Source: Clavelina lepadiformis (taxonomy: Eukaryota; Chordata; Ascidiacea; Aplousobranchia; Clavelinidae). Taken from it: a stretch of 64,000 nt of DNA. Below, in pieces: positions 48,201 to 63,100 of this stretch. The stretch covers positions 1,614,501-1,678,500 of the forward strand of contig NC_135241.1 in the NCBI RefSeq assembly GCF_947623445.1. Direction: 5' to 3'. Made by a program: the position numbers and the translations under genes. Under the pieces are notes generated by a model. That model was not told the DNA's origin and made no database searches. It saw only the letters and a list, made by a program, of their open reading frames with translations. Positions within the stretch are counted from its first letter, which is position 1. The number at the start of each line of letters is the position of its first letter.

Positions 48201-51200
48201 TCTTGCTCTAGTTTTCTGATTTGTTCAGCACCAGCTTCACTAGCTCTTGCTAACTCATCCATATCCGTCGCATTCGATTCCTATGAAAAGCAAATTAACA
48301 AAACATGCATCCTTCCTTGAAAAGAGTTCTGCAAACTTCAATTGCACAGGACTAGTGCATAAAATAAGATTTTGTTTGTGATAGTCTCTAGTACAATGAT
48401 ACTAATATCACAGCATAGATTAAATGAAGCGCTCTAAATCTAGATCTAGATCTAAGATCACTGTGATGTAAGTTTAACGATAAAACCAGTAGGAGCAACA
48501 AAATTTGTTACGAAAGATACATTTACCAAGCCGCTGGAGTTGTAAGTCAGTTCCAGTTTAAGTCATAAATTGTGAGGTGAAACCCCCAAACTGAAAATGT
48601 TTTTCGAAAACAACAACATACAAACAAACAAAACAACAACCAAAAACATTTCCTCCAAAAACAAGGTTGAAATTTTACCAAATCCTGAACCGCGTTGAGT
48701 AATTCTAATTTCTCTTCCTCAATTGACTTCAACTTCGCTTTCATCTTATCAATCGCATCCTCCTGCTCTTCAAGGCCTGCTCGAGCTTCAACGAGTTGCT
48801 CCTCCAACTCGAAGACGCGGGAATCATCTTCGGAAACCTGAAGATCCATCAGGGATGTCACAAAAGTTTTATTGTCAAAATGAACTGGCGCAAAGTGATG
48901 CTTCAAGTTATTTTTACAAATAAATGTTCCGAGTATGTTAAGGATTTGTAACAATGACGAGTAATTGGCACCCTTACTATTTCTCAAATACTAATAATAA
49001 TAATACATACCAAGGTGATATGGTGTTCTAAATTCTTAATCTTTCAGTGGTAATGTAAAATAACCATCTTACAAAAATATCAAATACAAAGAAACGTATT
49101 ACCTTAGGTTGCTCTTTCTGAGCTTCATTTAGCTGTAAAGATAGTTCTTCAATCTTTCCATTGGCTGCTTCAAGGCTTCGTTGTTGTTCATCTAATTCCG
49201 ACTTATCGCCAACTGTTGAGGCCTTTTATCAAAAGAAATAAAATGTACAAAAAGCTGAAGTTGTTTACCTTTGTAAGGTAAAGACCATCGTGCAATTTTA
49301 TTATTCCATGCATACTGAAAGCACACAACGTAAAGGATTCTATGGAACAATTTCGGCTTATGTTACATATTGTTAATGAACTGTTTATTCAACGCTCCAT
49401 ATGCAATAATGATATTGTAACCATAAGATTTACTGGAAAACATAACTAGTTGGTTAAAAAATGACCAGCCTTCATAAATACAGAACCATTTAAAACATGC
49501 AACAAGCTACTTTGTATGTTTCAACTCTCACACCAAGACAACACACCACATGCCAACTTACTTGAAAAGGTCAGCAAACAAGCATGCAAGCAAGTTATTA
49601 ATATTGGTTAACAAACAGGTTTTTGGACAAGAATCGTGAACCAGGAAATAATTTTGCATAAAAATGTTTCCACCCAAAGCAAATAGTGCACATCTTCAAA
49701 GCACCATGTTTGCCAAGAGGGAAAGTTTGACTGTGACGCAAACTTCACACACCACCATCACAACAATTAACCAAACTCTCCGGCCCTAGCTTATTTATTT
49801 ACCCTGGTTTCTTCCAGGCTGGTCTGTAAGCTGGTTGACCTGTTTCGTTCAATATGAAGACTGCTTCCCATCTCTTTGTATCGGCCTCGCAATTGCAACA
49901 GGTCAGACTGTTTTAGTCACGTTTAGTGGTCAATCACGATATGAACGGGCAGTAAGTTTTTTTGCAACGAAAATTGATGAAGTTAGTTATTGTGCAGAGA
50001 TACATGCGCGCATGCAGTACACAACATAAATGAAATACCGAGCCACTTTGACAGAAACAATAAGGTTTACAAACAATGATTGCAAGAATTTATTTAATCT
50101 ATAAAATCATTACCTCTAAATCATCTTTACAAATCTGCCCTTCCTCTACTTGAAACTGAAGATCTTCCACATTCCTCTTTGATTCTTCCAGCTCCTGGCT
50201 GAGTTGAACTTTATCCCGATCAGCTTCTTCGATGAGAGCTCGCAGCGAGTCCAATTCCTGCTCTTTTTCTTTCATGTACTGCAAGTCACGATGACATGAG
50301 CATTGAACATGATATGAAGACAGCACCACAAAATCTTTTTTGTATTGATGAGGAAAGAGTAATCTGACTCACTGCTACTTATATTGACATATAGATTGGC
50401 ACTGTACAGAGCTGTGTGAGTTATTTTTGTGATTTTTACGTTTTCGTGAGCTTCCTGAAGTTTAGACAACTGAGCGTGCTTCTCTGCTGCTGTGAGATTA
50501 ACTTCCATCATCTGATTTCGTTCCATGTCACGCTCAGCCATCAGAGATTCAACATGTTGCTGTTTTTCCTCAAGTGCTTCTTGCAATGCCTGGACCCCAG
50601 TGGCAGCCGTTTTTTGCTTGTATCGGGACGACACTTCAGTTCGAAGCTGAAATCAAAAGTCGACAAGTAAATTATATACAAATAGGAACTTACAAAAAGC
50701 ACGAAAGCCAGAAGATAAAAATTATGATAAGACCCTCAAGAAACTACAGCAGAAGTTCATTAAATCAAACAAACAAATAAATTACTTCGAGTAACTGAAA
50801 GCTGACATATCTATAACTGATTTCACTATTTTATACATCTTATATAGGCAGGTAGACATTTTTGCCAGAACCAGTTAAGCTGCTTTCAGTCATCAGGTAT
50901 TTTGAGAATTAAAGAGTAATTGTGTCAATGTGCTTGTGTATGTGCCTGTTCATGTAATTGCAATTTTGATTCGAAAAGTTCGTCATAATTGTGCAAATTA
51001 TTCTGCCAAACTAATCTCATTTATGACCATAATTTATATTTTTACCTTGGCAGGTCTTTTGCTTATGCTTGATATAGAGCTTATGCTGCTCACAGATGCA
51101 TTTGAACTCCCTGGTGACCTCACACCGGGTCTTTTCTTCACGGCACTGCCTACGGCAGCTTTTGTCCGACCTGTTTGAACAACACCAGTGCACCATTGTC

Positions 51201-53714
51201 GTGTGCTGAAGTATTGCCATATGTGGACTTTAACGTAGCACAAACATCACACAATGACAAGTCTCTGTTCAAAATCACTCGTTGACGAAATTTACAGTTT
51301 CTAACATAGAAATCAAAACTCACTTGGAGTTGTGGCGGGAAATCCAACTTTTTGAACTTTGTGAATTAGCGCAAAGAGTCCATGATTTAAGGTGCATGAG
51401 AAATACCTGATGCAAAAATAAAACTAGTTTTTGAAGGCACGCAGTACGCTTCAAAAACAATTCAATATCAGTATATTAGGAATGAAATAAACGAGTACCT
51501 CTTCCCAGCAACAGATCCATCATTCTTTCCCACAGGCTCATCCAATTCAATGCCAACCCAACATCCTTTAGCGAACTCAGTTTCGCCAATGAAACGAACA
51601 GCGCCTGGATAAAAAAAATTTAGAATTCAGTTTTCCTTCAAAACAAAGCTACTCCACAGGACAAATGGACACTCATTAACAAACCTACCTATCTTTGTTT
51701 CGCCCACCACAACTCTGTCACCGATTTTGATATCAGATGCACCGGTCTTAGGGGCAGCTCTGGTGCTGCTTGTTGTGCCTAATTTGAGGCTTCTTATTGA
51801 TGAAGCTGGACTTCGTATACCTGGGATCACATTTTGAAATGTCACATCTTTATTTAAACACAAATGACGACAGTTGAAAATTAAAGTAGTTATATCATTC
51901 TGGTGACATCTGCTAGGGCTGAGAAAAATGTCTAACCAACAGCCGTAACTGCTGCTAGCGGCTAAAAACTCTTAGTCACTAAACATTTTGTTAGCCATTA
52001 GGTGAAAACGTACATGTAAGAAAGACTCTGGAGCAAAATCTTTGGAACGTGCAATCAACTGGTGACTTGCAATTTAGGGTCTATGGCAGATAACCGCCGA
52101 TGCTATACTACAATGTCCAACAACAATCGGCTAAATTCCCAGTCTTAATATCTACATCGTTCAAGAGAAATTATGGATGTCGCTGTCTTACTTTTTAGAC
52201 AAGCCAATACCTGATTTTGGTCGCTCGCTTCCTCCAACCCCGGCCGCTTTCAAGTTTGCTGCTGTTAATGCGACGGCTTTCGGTGTTTTTGTCGTCGATG
52301 TTTTTGGTTTTGCAACGCTTGGTTTGTTGTTTTCAGGAGTTTTAGCTTTAATTCAAAAGTGACATTTAACACAAGGAACTTCGTATGAAATGCTGTTACC
52401 AGTTACTGTAAATACTTGATCAGTAAAATAATGAGAGGTTCCAACCTGGATTTCTAGTAATTAACTATTATTATCGTTGTCAATAATTTAACGATAAGTT
52501 TTGTATCTTATATTTTTAACAGCTGTAATGGTAATAAACTTAAAAATTTTTAAATTTGTTTTTGCATAAAAAACAGCCTTCAAAAACAGAGCAACTACAC
52601 AGTACTAACAGCATTTATCACTGCTTGTAACACATTGTGGCTTCAGGACACTTACCTGAGCCATTCTTTTGTGTGTCTTTGGCTTTCACCAATTTATTTG
52701 GTCGAGCAAATACACCATGTAGAGGCTCACACTAAACAAAGCACTATATTGTATTGTTTAATGCATGGATAGCATGGAATATCAATTGTAATTTTTATCC
52801 AAAATGAAAACCTAGACCCAGACTTAAAATAACATTAATTTCGAATGCTTTAAAAGGTTAAGAGTTGTTAGTCTTCAGACTGTAAGAATACAAGTTTATT
52901 GCAAGCACACAAGCCTTTTATGTGAACTGACCTGAAAATATCTAATGCCTCCAACACACCCATCGTTTTTGCCAACCGGTGAATCTAACACAACGCCAGC
53001 CCAATGACCCGGAGCAAATTGTGTCTCTCCGAGAAACGAAACTTGACCCGGCTTTGTCCCGCTCACTAGAACTCTATCACCTGATGAAAGAGCAATGTAT
53101 ATATATATGGGAAGTTTATTGCAAATTACAAAGTGACACTCTTGTTATTACATTTGGATGATTTTAAGTAAAACATCACATGAGCTTGAATGAGTCACCT
53201 ATTATGAAGTTATCTCCATCTTCTTGTGTGCCACTAGGAGCAGAAGCAGATTTGGCGGAACTGCTAGGTGGCTTTATTCCCGCTGCCAAAAGTAAAATGA
53301 GTTGAGGAATTTTACCCTGACAACCTCGGTTATTTGCTGGCAATGTACACATATACATATATACAAATAGTATATATAGGTTTATACAATGGGATCAACA
53401 TGTTATTAGCATTACATTTTTCTTAGCTGTACTACACTTCCACATAAACATGTCGTATATTGCAACAGTTGAATCACATACAATAAACCACACAATCATC
53501 TGAAATAGATTCAATGCTATCACACAACACAGGCGTGAGGTATACAGTACATGCACTTGATGAAACAGATGAGCTGACTTTTCCAAACCAAACTTTCTGT
53601 CAATTTTTCACCACATCAGCATGTGAGTGTTTCACTCTAAAAATACTCACATGATTTGGTGGCGAGTTTTGAAATTTTTGATGGCGCTTTTAGACCTGAA
53701 GGTTTCTCAGACAT
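36285..53714 (-). CDS. CLIP1: CLIP-170 family microtubule plus-end protein
   Basis: A gene of about 30 exons on the minus strand. It starts [17 protein letters not shown], the vertebrate CLIP1 opening. CAP-Gly 1 (about 52930-53215) has [26 protein letters not shown] and GKNDG, followed by [14 protein letters not shown]-Gly 2 (about 51330-51740) has [44 protein letters not shown] and [20 protein letters not shown] Ser-rich linker follows (near 51.1 kb), then a very long heptad-rich coiled coil (about 50.6-37.0 kb; largest exons about 41.73-42.95 and 45.07-46.11 kb). Two zinc knuckles close the protein: [16 protein letters not shown] (36.75 kb), and YCDDCE joined across the last intron to VFGHTSYTC (from 36356). 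The stop is at 36285-36287. CAP-Gly domains bind tubulin and EB C-terminal EEY motifs, and knuckles bind dynactin and LIS1. The tail ends SNDAISNV rather than the vertebrate DDETF. Confidence 0.94.
41336..41654. mobile_element. hAT-type MITE with intact 8-bp target duplication
   Basis: It begins CAGTGATTCCCAAACTGTGTG and ends with GTTTGGGAACCACTG, inverted repeats of the hAT CAGTGGTTCCCAAAC type. It is flanked on both sides by GTTTAGAC (41328-41335 and 41655-41662), a perfect 8-bp target duplication. It is 319 bp, non-coding, with GTGTGCCG repeats near both ends. It lies in a CLIP1 intron, outside the exon that ends near 41.73 kb. Confidence 0.93.
44655..45065 (-). other. CLIP1: Candidate GC-AG intron in CLIP1
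   Basis: The 1-kb coiled-coil exon ends EASK with the sequence AAAG then GCAAGATAA. Reading on meets TAA within two codons, and no phase-0 GT donor is nearby. A GC donor (AG followed by GCAAG) removes the stop. It joins in phase to the next exon after TTACACAG, which begins [13 protein letters not shown] and keeps the heptad pattern. Confidence 0.7.
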
Positions 53715-54938
53715 TTCTGTCGTAAGCACTGACCAAGACACATTCAACTTATTTAATACAACAAAATATATACACAAGCTTAACACAGCTTCATCTCTAG
53801 AAATATATAAATATTCACATTTAAAGGTACGCCGTATCACAGGACATAAGAGAGCAAAGATTTTTCAAAGTTTCAATAAAGAAAAAGGAGAAAAACCAAA
53901 AGCACGGACTGAAGAGTTCATTAACTTTTTAAATGAAGCATCAAAATAATGATAACTAATAATGCCGTGCATTATTGAAATGTAATACATTGGAAAAGTG
54001 GACATATGTAACACATTGGAACGAATCCATTTTAACAACACATTTACCGTCCGAAGAAAATTTCAATAAGCACATCTCATGTAACATTGATTGTCAAACT
54101 ACCAGGTAACTTAACTTGTGTCAACCAGTCAAGTTATTCAACTTATGGTATTTGACGTTGCAGGTGGAAGAAGTGACACAGGTATTCTATCCATGCTAAA
54201 AAGCCAAGCAGAGACAAACACATCACAATACATCAGCTCAGCCAGTATCTTGAAGATGTTACACAAACAAGATACGACAGTGTATATGAAAAATTTGCAA
54301 CTAAACAATAACAAAATAATGAATCAACATTATGGTTGAGGTGAACACAAGCTATAGGCAAAAAAATGTTACATTCGCAAATGTATTGCAATGTATTTCA
54401 CACATTTATCAATTTCTTGAATTCCATCAATTGTGCTCTGTTGTTGCATTGGAGCAAAAGCATGCATAAATCCCGACACAAAGTACAGTATCGTATTGCA
54501 ATATGGTAACGTCATTGCAATACAAGTACAGTATATATATATATAATTATACAACAAAAATGACTAAACACAATGAAATATGGACAACAAAAAATTAAAT
54601 CGTCAGAATAATGATGGAGAAATGATGATCATTGATTTAAAAATTGATTGCAATCCTGCAAATTTCAGCAACAATTCCTCAAGAAAGTCAATGTCAGTTA
54701 GAAATAGTGTATTTGTAAGGACGAAAACCACTAAAAAGTTAAATTATTACCAAATAACTTTGTGATGTTTTTGAGTGAAGCACAAAAGCAGCCAAGCACA
54801 CACGGGTCTATAGATATATATATATCGATAAAAACACAGGTAACACTTAGAAGTCAGCGCTAACCAAATCACAGATGCAATTAACAAAAAATATCCCCGT
54901 GGATATGTGGTCATGTAGTGGCAGTGAAGCAGTACATG

Positions 54939-56261
<1,323 letters not shown>

Positions 56262-56323
56262 TTAAGTTAATCTATACAAGGCAAAGTGTTATATATATTT
56301 TTTAAATAAACTCACTTATAACA

Positions 56324-57003
56324 TACAGTATATATATATCATATATATTCGAGTATAGGTCGACCTCTTGTATAGGTCAACTTCTACTTTTTCGCTGAAA
56401 ATTTGAGATCTTTTATTGTCTTGTGTATAAGTCGACTAGCTTATTCTCGGCACTACCATTCAGTGGTTCATCTAAGTACTGGCATCGACATACCGAAAGA
56501 AAATTTCAAGGATAGGTGAGAGTTCACCACTAAGTGACGCTAACTAAAATTTTTGTGTCATATACATTTCACTGACTGTACCTCAGTAACTTACCATCCC
56601 CCGTTCTTGATCTTCATTTCAAACCTGTCTTCGTGGTGGATTTTTTAGCCTAGCTTACCAGTACTCACGTAGCAATGGCGTAACTGTAAACTTCAGCAGC
56701 ACTTCTTTACGACAAGCCTATGAAGAACTCATGTGACGCAAGCAATTCATATTCGTCTCGTGCGTGCAAGTGTCACATGATATTTGTCTTGTGCAGGTGT
56801 GCGAGTTGTCGTGAAGTTATTTATACAAAATGGCCATTAAGCGCAATAAATTCATGGCAAATTTTAAGCTAACCGTTGTTGAATTTGCCGAAAAAACTTT
56901 ACTCTGAAAAAATTTTACTTTGGCTTGTCCCGTGTATACTCTGCTTTTTGAGGTGAAAATAAGTTGCGAAAATCTCGACCTATACTCGAGTATATACACG
57001 GTA
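56324..57003. mobile_element. pogo/Tigger-like non-autonomous element
   Basis: The ends are inverted repeats: left TTCGAGTATAGGTCGAC (from 56348) and, on the other strand, right CTCGAGTATAGGTCGAG, lying about 20 bp inside TACAGTATA and TATACACGGTA. At 56830-56907 the plus strand encodes MAIKRNKFMANFKLTVVEFAEKT then a stop. This resembles the start of the HTH domain of pogo/Tigger/CENP-B-type transposases (KR-x-F/Y-x-x-x-FKL-x-VVE-x-AE). The rest of the transposase is absent, so this is an internally deleted DNA transposon. Confidence 0.75.
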
Positions 57004-60000
57004 TATGGAATATGTAAGTCTGAGGATTGTCACAAAGACTATACAAATTATGTTTATTTCACCCAAACCTTCTTCCTTCTCATGAAAAAGCAATTAACAA
57101 AAACCTATGGATTCCATTAGGTCATTAACAGAGTTTGCTGCATAACCATACATAACATGTTGATGTAGAATTATGCATTTTAAACATAAAAATAAGTTTA
57201 AGTATATATATACACTATATTATATGCTTATATTTATAGTACTTTGACATGTTAATGAAAATTACAAAGGTATAGGCCTATGTATTCCACATTGGAAAGC
57301 TGGCAACGGATCTATCTGTTCCTGCACTCACATTTAGGAGCACAACCAAACCACAATGCTAAATCAAGGCTTTTCAACATTTTCCAGCCATGACCAAAAT
57401 TTCAAAGGTGGGCTTTCATCTATAAACACGAGCTTTTGCAAGTTTGAGCTTGCTTCCTCAGGAAAAACTATGTTAGCTACGTCTATATGTAGGTGCATAG
57501 GCATCGAGTTTTCGAAAGAAAATGAAAAAAATGGTGGGGGGGGCAACTGAAAGTTGAAGATTTCCCCAATGTGAGATTGTTAGATCTGCACAAAGCTATC
57601 GTTCTTCTGTGATCATGTAATGCATTATCACAATGCCTTTTGTGAAGTGACCCACTAAAGACGCTATGAAAGACAATTTGCAGACATATCTGAGAACATG
57701 GCAACTTACTTCGCAAAAATTCCCGGGCGCACATTGGAAAGTTTTATGTTTTTTGGGCAAGAAATCCTCACATAACAAGATGAAACAATAGCCGTTATAC
57801 GCACGGTAGTGGAAAGTGTGATATCAGCCTGCACAAGATTCATCAACATGCAAGCTGACTATTTTACTCAACACGCCCATTTATAATAAACAAAGAAAAC
57901 CTTGTTGCTTGAATGCCAATTTATGATAAATAAACAAAGAGTTGAGGCTTCAGTGACGACATAATTTGCATATTTGCTCGCACGATTTCTAGTCAAAAAC
58001 CACCAAACTCTCTAGTCGGGTATATGCACAGTTAATTTCTATCCCCTGCGCACTTAGCAAACTTTCCTGTCTGGACTCTGGTAAACCGGCTGATTTCCAG
58101 CTAATTGGTTTATAGACTGACGAGTCAGGAAAGCACTGGCAGTTTTCGACGACACGTCGGGATGCAGAACAGCCAAAATCAGGGTGACCGAGGGCAGAAC
58201 GAGTGAAATCGGGGTGCAAAATGGTGCATTTTGCAGTCTGCAATAAACAATGGCCTAAACACAAAGCCTGTGGGCCCTGTTTTTTTAGCGATATTCGGGT
58301 GCACCAAGCATAGTGTTGAAAAATTTATGTGCATTAGCCAAGCTTTTCACTATGGTAAACTTATAAAGCTTGTTTCCACCTTTATCCTACTGTAGATGCA
58401 ATTTTGTGAGTCAACATGCCATTAGGTATACTGGTTAGGCCTACTACGGTCAGACAATACTTTGCTGAACTCTCATAGTTTGACTAACTTATGTTAACCA
58501 GCAAGTGACTAAGTGAGATAAAATTAAAAACTGGATAAAATGCTTTGCCCGGCACTGTAAATGCATGTTGCTGATGTTTAGGTCAACGCCTTCAGCCTCG
58601 TTAAGCGTGTTGGCACAAGGCCATTTGTTTGCTTATTCAGTTTGCGTCGGTCTACAAGACTAGGACGCTGGGATGGTTTAAGACAGTGCTTAAAGTAAGT
58701 TTAAAATGGCATAATAGCGTATTTTGAACACTTTTACTTTAATTCGTTTAGTTATAAAGTAAGGATTTCAGTTTATTTTGTAGCATATAGCCTAAACACC
58801 GGTACTAAATTGTAACTTGTATAAGGATACCTTTCGCCACCGTAACTGGTCAGCCTAGCCTAATTGACAATTGCGTTAGCCTATGTACCAGTAAGGGGAC
58901 AAGTATATAATCATCAATCAATCATTTTATGTATTTAGGCTATGACAAAGCCGAAAAAACTGAAAACGTGCTCAAAAGAAATAAAGTTGATATTTGCTGG
59001 TAACAACTAGCTTGGCCACTAAACCTATAATTAGTTAAATCCATAAAACATAAGTAGAAAAAGCGAAAATTAAGCAGACAAGTGCACAAATAGATAACGT
59101 CACAATTTGTGTAGCTTGGTTCTAATATACCCTGTATATACAAAGGAATCCTGTGGTTGCTGTGCACTTGTGTAGCATATTTGCAGTAAGTAGGCTATGT
59201 ACCTATGTACTTACAAATCTACAAAACAATGGGTTTCCTTTACTTTTACACTCCCGATCAAGGTCGAGTAACTTTTGTTCTATTAACTAATAACTGCTTC
59301 CCAGTGTGGCTTTGACATACAGTGCAAAAGCACAATAGACCTCCAACATTCTGCCATTGTCTGATTGTACAAAAACCTGAGTGAAGCGAAGTTAGCAGAT
59401 ACATTTTGGCAGACACTATCTACCTGCTGGCTGACAAAACCAAGCTAGCACACAAATTGTTTTGCTGTGTAAACAAATGGGTACAAGCCAAATTGTGACA
59501 TAATACGCAAGTCGCAATTGGTAAATAAAATTTACCGAACATTTTGATCACTGAACTTGGTAAAATCAATTGTATGGTTAGCCGCAGTGTACGTTTTAGG
59601 CTTTTTAGATTTTTTTTGTCCCTTGACGCGATTTCACGAAAAATAAATTACTGATTTATTGATTCATTGTGTGGTTAACCTCTTTTTGAGGTAGAATGTT
59701 TTATTAAACTAGAAGTTAGTATTATTTGTTAAATTTTAGTTAAACGTTGACGCAGAACTAAGAATTGATATAATGCATTTGACGCTGAAGTGTGAAAGAT
59801 ATTCCATTTGGTTATCATAGAACAGTTTCAACGGAAACCTGGACAATTTTGGTTATGCATGTTCACTTTCGACAAGGCTTTTTCGCTGACAACGCAACGG
59901 ACAACCTAAGACACATTTCGCCATGCTATAAGCTGCACTAGTTTAGCTCAAAGTTTACATGAATCATTTCATTTCCTTCCCATATGGCTCATGTGAATCG

Positions 60001-60182
60001 TTCCATTCTTAGAACCAGTAGGCGAATGGGCCAAATTTCAAAGCTGAGAGGACTTCCTGTTCGTTGGCGCTTTTTATGACCACCAGTCTGCCATCTATTA
60101 TCTGTGGCTAGATAGGCCGTCGAGGCACAGAACCCAAATACCAGTCGGCCGCTTTATAACAACGGAGAAAGTGTAGAAGCTA
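57004..60182. other. Intergenic stretch, repeat fragments, no gene seen
   Basis: Between BTBD10 (-) and the class C receptor (+). GGCTTTTCAACATTTTCCAGCC near 57.37 kb resembles a hAT end. A dispersed repeat lies at 57.87-58.0 kb. A 91-codon minus-strand frame (57989-58264) has no splice or homology support. The receptor promoter should lie just before 60.18 kb. Confidence 0.55.
57868..58000 (+). repeat. Dispersed repeat segment (copy 2)
   Basis: It contains two adjacent related units (CCATTTATAATAAACAAAGA and GCCAATTTATGATAAATAAA) and resembles 26.69-26.79 kb in the same orientation, including the downstream GCACGATTT. Confidence 0.4.
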
Positions 60183-63100
60183 ATGGGGATGCTTTGGACG
60201 ACACTTTGCATAGTTGTAACAGTTTCTGTGTCTTTCATATCTTGCCAAAGTAAGTAGGAAAGTATTAAATAATATTTATGTATACGTGATGTGTAGGCTA
60301 TATCACACATGTTTACACAAAGTTCACAAAACTAGCATTTGATTGCGTGTTTTCCTTAGAACCGATTTCGGAAGAACTTCGATATTCCAGCACCTATGTG
60401 TCCCCTTATTCAACGCAATATGAGGTGAATAATAAGTAGACCGAAATGTAGGCTATGAAGGACATGTAAAACTTGTGGCCTGACAAAACATTTTATTGTG
60501 CGACGCAGAAAAGAAAAGGCTACATGGTGCAATATCAACCCGGTGACGTGCTGATTGGTGGAATGATCCCAATTCACTCCCGAGGTGACGAAGACACATG
60601 CGGTTTACCAACTGAGCAAGGAACCCAAGGCATAGAAATCTTCAATATAGTGCTTGATGAGGTGACACGGTGGAAGTTATATTTATACAGTGCAGAAAAA
60701 TTTCACTCAGCAAATTTTAAAATAAGTCTTATTACAAGTTAATAAACAAGCTAACAAATTAATTTGCACATACTATAAGCTTCGTGATTTGTTAATAAGA
60801 TCAATGTTTGTATCTTTAGTTGAATTCCAACCGAGGATTTTTACCAGGTGTTAAATTGGGTAGCCTTATTATTGACACTTGTGACGTTGACACCCACGCT
60901 GTGCAAAGGGTAAGAAAACGTGACCTGGTACTTCGGTAAGCGGGAACCTTGCAGCAAATCATACACATAGATATTTTCAGCGAACATAAATGTGTAGGTA
61001 GCAAACATTTTCCTTCCTTATTTAACGGGCACCGTGTCACACACTGAAACCAAGAAAACACTGTTTGCGGGTGTGTTGGGTGCGACTTCAAGTGCAGTTT
61101 CTATGCAAACCACAAGTCTCTTGCAAGTTTTCAACGTCCCACAGGTAACAGACAGCAATCGATTTGAACTTTATGCAATATTTCCGTGTCTACATAAATA
61201 GTTATTTTAAATTCTACAGGCTAGACCTTAGGCTATAGCATAACATTTTTTTGTAAAAACAATATAGGCTACATGTTGTATAAAAAAATAAACAAAATTA
61301 AAAATTCACTAAAATTCATTCATAAAATAAGTAGAGCCCGGTAAGATCATGATGTGCAGGTTAGTCCGAGATCGACTCATCCCGATCTCAGCAACAAGGA
61401 TCGTTTTCCCTACTTCTTCCGGACTGTTCCTTCAGATGCTCCTCAGGCCAGGGCGATTGTAGAATTCGTCGCGTCTCGAGGTTGGAATTATATTTCGGTT
61501 GTGTACGAGGACGATGCTTACGGCATTAGAGGACATCGAGGTAATCGCCAACATTATACGCTATAAAATGGGAAGATTTCAATGGAATAAAATGAAGTCT
61601 AAACTATGACTTTTCCTGGTGGTTTCAGAAATCGTTAATGCCGGAGTTTTGCAAGATGTTTGCGTTGCAGTCGGTCTTGTTATTCCAAGAAACCCGAATA
61701 AAGAAGACATGGAGGAAATTTTGCAAGGGCTGATAGATGCAAAAAGCGCTCAAGGTAAAACACATACAAGGAGAGTGTAGGCCTACTTTAACCATGAGCG
61801 TAATTTCATGCACGTCACTCACTTATAAACAGGACTGTTTGCCTTCGCAGCTGTGGTAATTTTTGCCAAATGGGACGACGCTGAAAACCTAATTGCTACT
61901 GCCAATTTGAATCCCATATCTCGAGGATATTTTCTTTGGATTGCAACGGAAGCATACCCTCAGGCCTGCTTGACGACGACTACCAAGAATCGTTACATGG
62001 TGAAAACCGGAACAAAATATAAATTAACCCTACCTTAATAGTTCACCAAAAAGCTTTATCATAAAACAGATTCGTTTTCTACTGTACATTTTATGGAATA
62101 GCGATTACAAGACTTTGCTGTGTCACGAATCACAATTACAGGAGCACTGTCTTCTCTGTGATCTTCTTTACTTCTTTGAAAGAAGTTCGCAACATTAAGA
62201 CTGAATTTTGAAATTTTGTGATTATATACAGGTGCCATTGGATTTACTGTTAATAACGAGGTGATACCGTCGCTCAAACCACGCATGCTCAATTTAACGT
62301 TTGGTGAATATCTTTCTAAAAATGGAACTCTTAACCAAAGAAATCCGTGGTTTCCGGAATATCTTGCGTCCCGCATAGGTTGCACCTTTAAAAGTCAGTA
62401 AAGAATAAAAACATATTTGAAATGCTAAAGCGCCTTACGTTTTCCAATAATGTAAAAGTGATTGATTGTAAACGACGACTGTTTGCAAACTATTACTTTA
62501 TAAACTTAAACTTTGGGTAACAGACGTCGTAAACGTTTCTTCCGGAAAAACTAATCTCTGCAAACCGGAAGATCGACTGAACGAAAACGAGTTTTTTACT
62601 TTGTCTTACATGCAGGTAAGTATGACGTCCACCTTAGTATTAGATATGATAGACTGACAAAAGATACATTCACCCAGTAGGCTATACCAAAGAATGATTT
62701 TCGCTTAATCTATTACATTTTAATCTCTGTTTACTTTTACACATATATGTACTGTATATATACGGCAGGTTGGTTTCAGCAACTCTATAAACTCAAGAAA
62801 TGACATGATGTGAATTCCATTTTTGTCATCATACAATAAAAATGTAGATGGTGTGTTTAGAACTACGCCGACGCTGTGCTGGCGATCGCCACAGCTTTGC
62901 AAAAATATCTGAAAAAAACTTGTGGAGATTTTACCGGACTGTGCCCGAAGGTCAAAGATGCATTAAACGGCATCGACCTAGCAAATGGAGTGTTTGAAAT
63001 TTTGAAAAACATATCGTTCCCAGGTGAAACTAAACACTAATCAAATGAAAACACTTACAGTATAGGCTAGTGGTTTATAATTATCTAAACGCGTTTAATC

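Noticed and set aside
53656-54339. Plus-strand frames opposite and upstream of the CLIP1 start
   Set aside because: Low-complexity AT-rich frames, one of them antisense to CLIP1 exon 1. No homology is recognised.
57989-58264. 91-codon minus-strand frame
   Set aside because: No recognisable domain, no splice structure, and next to repeat-like sequence. It is probably chance.
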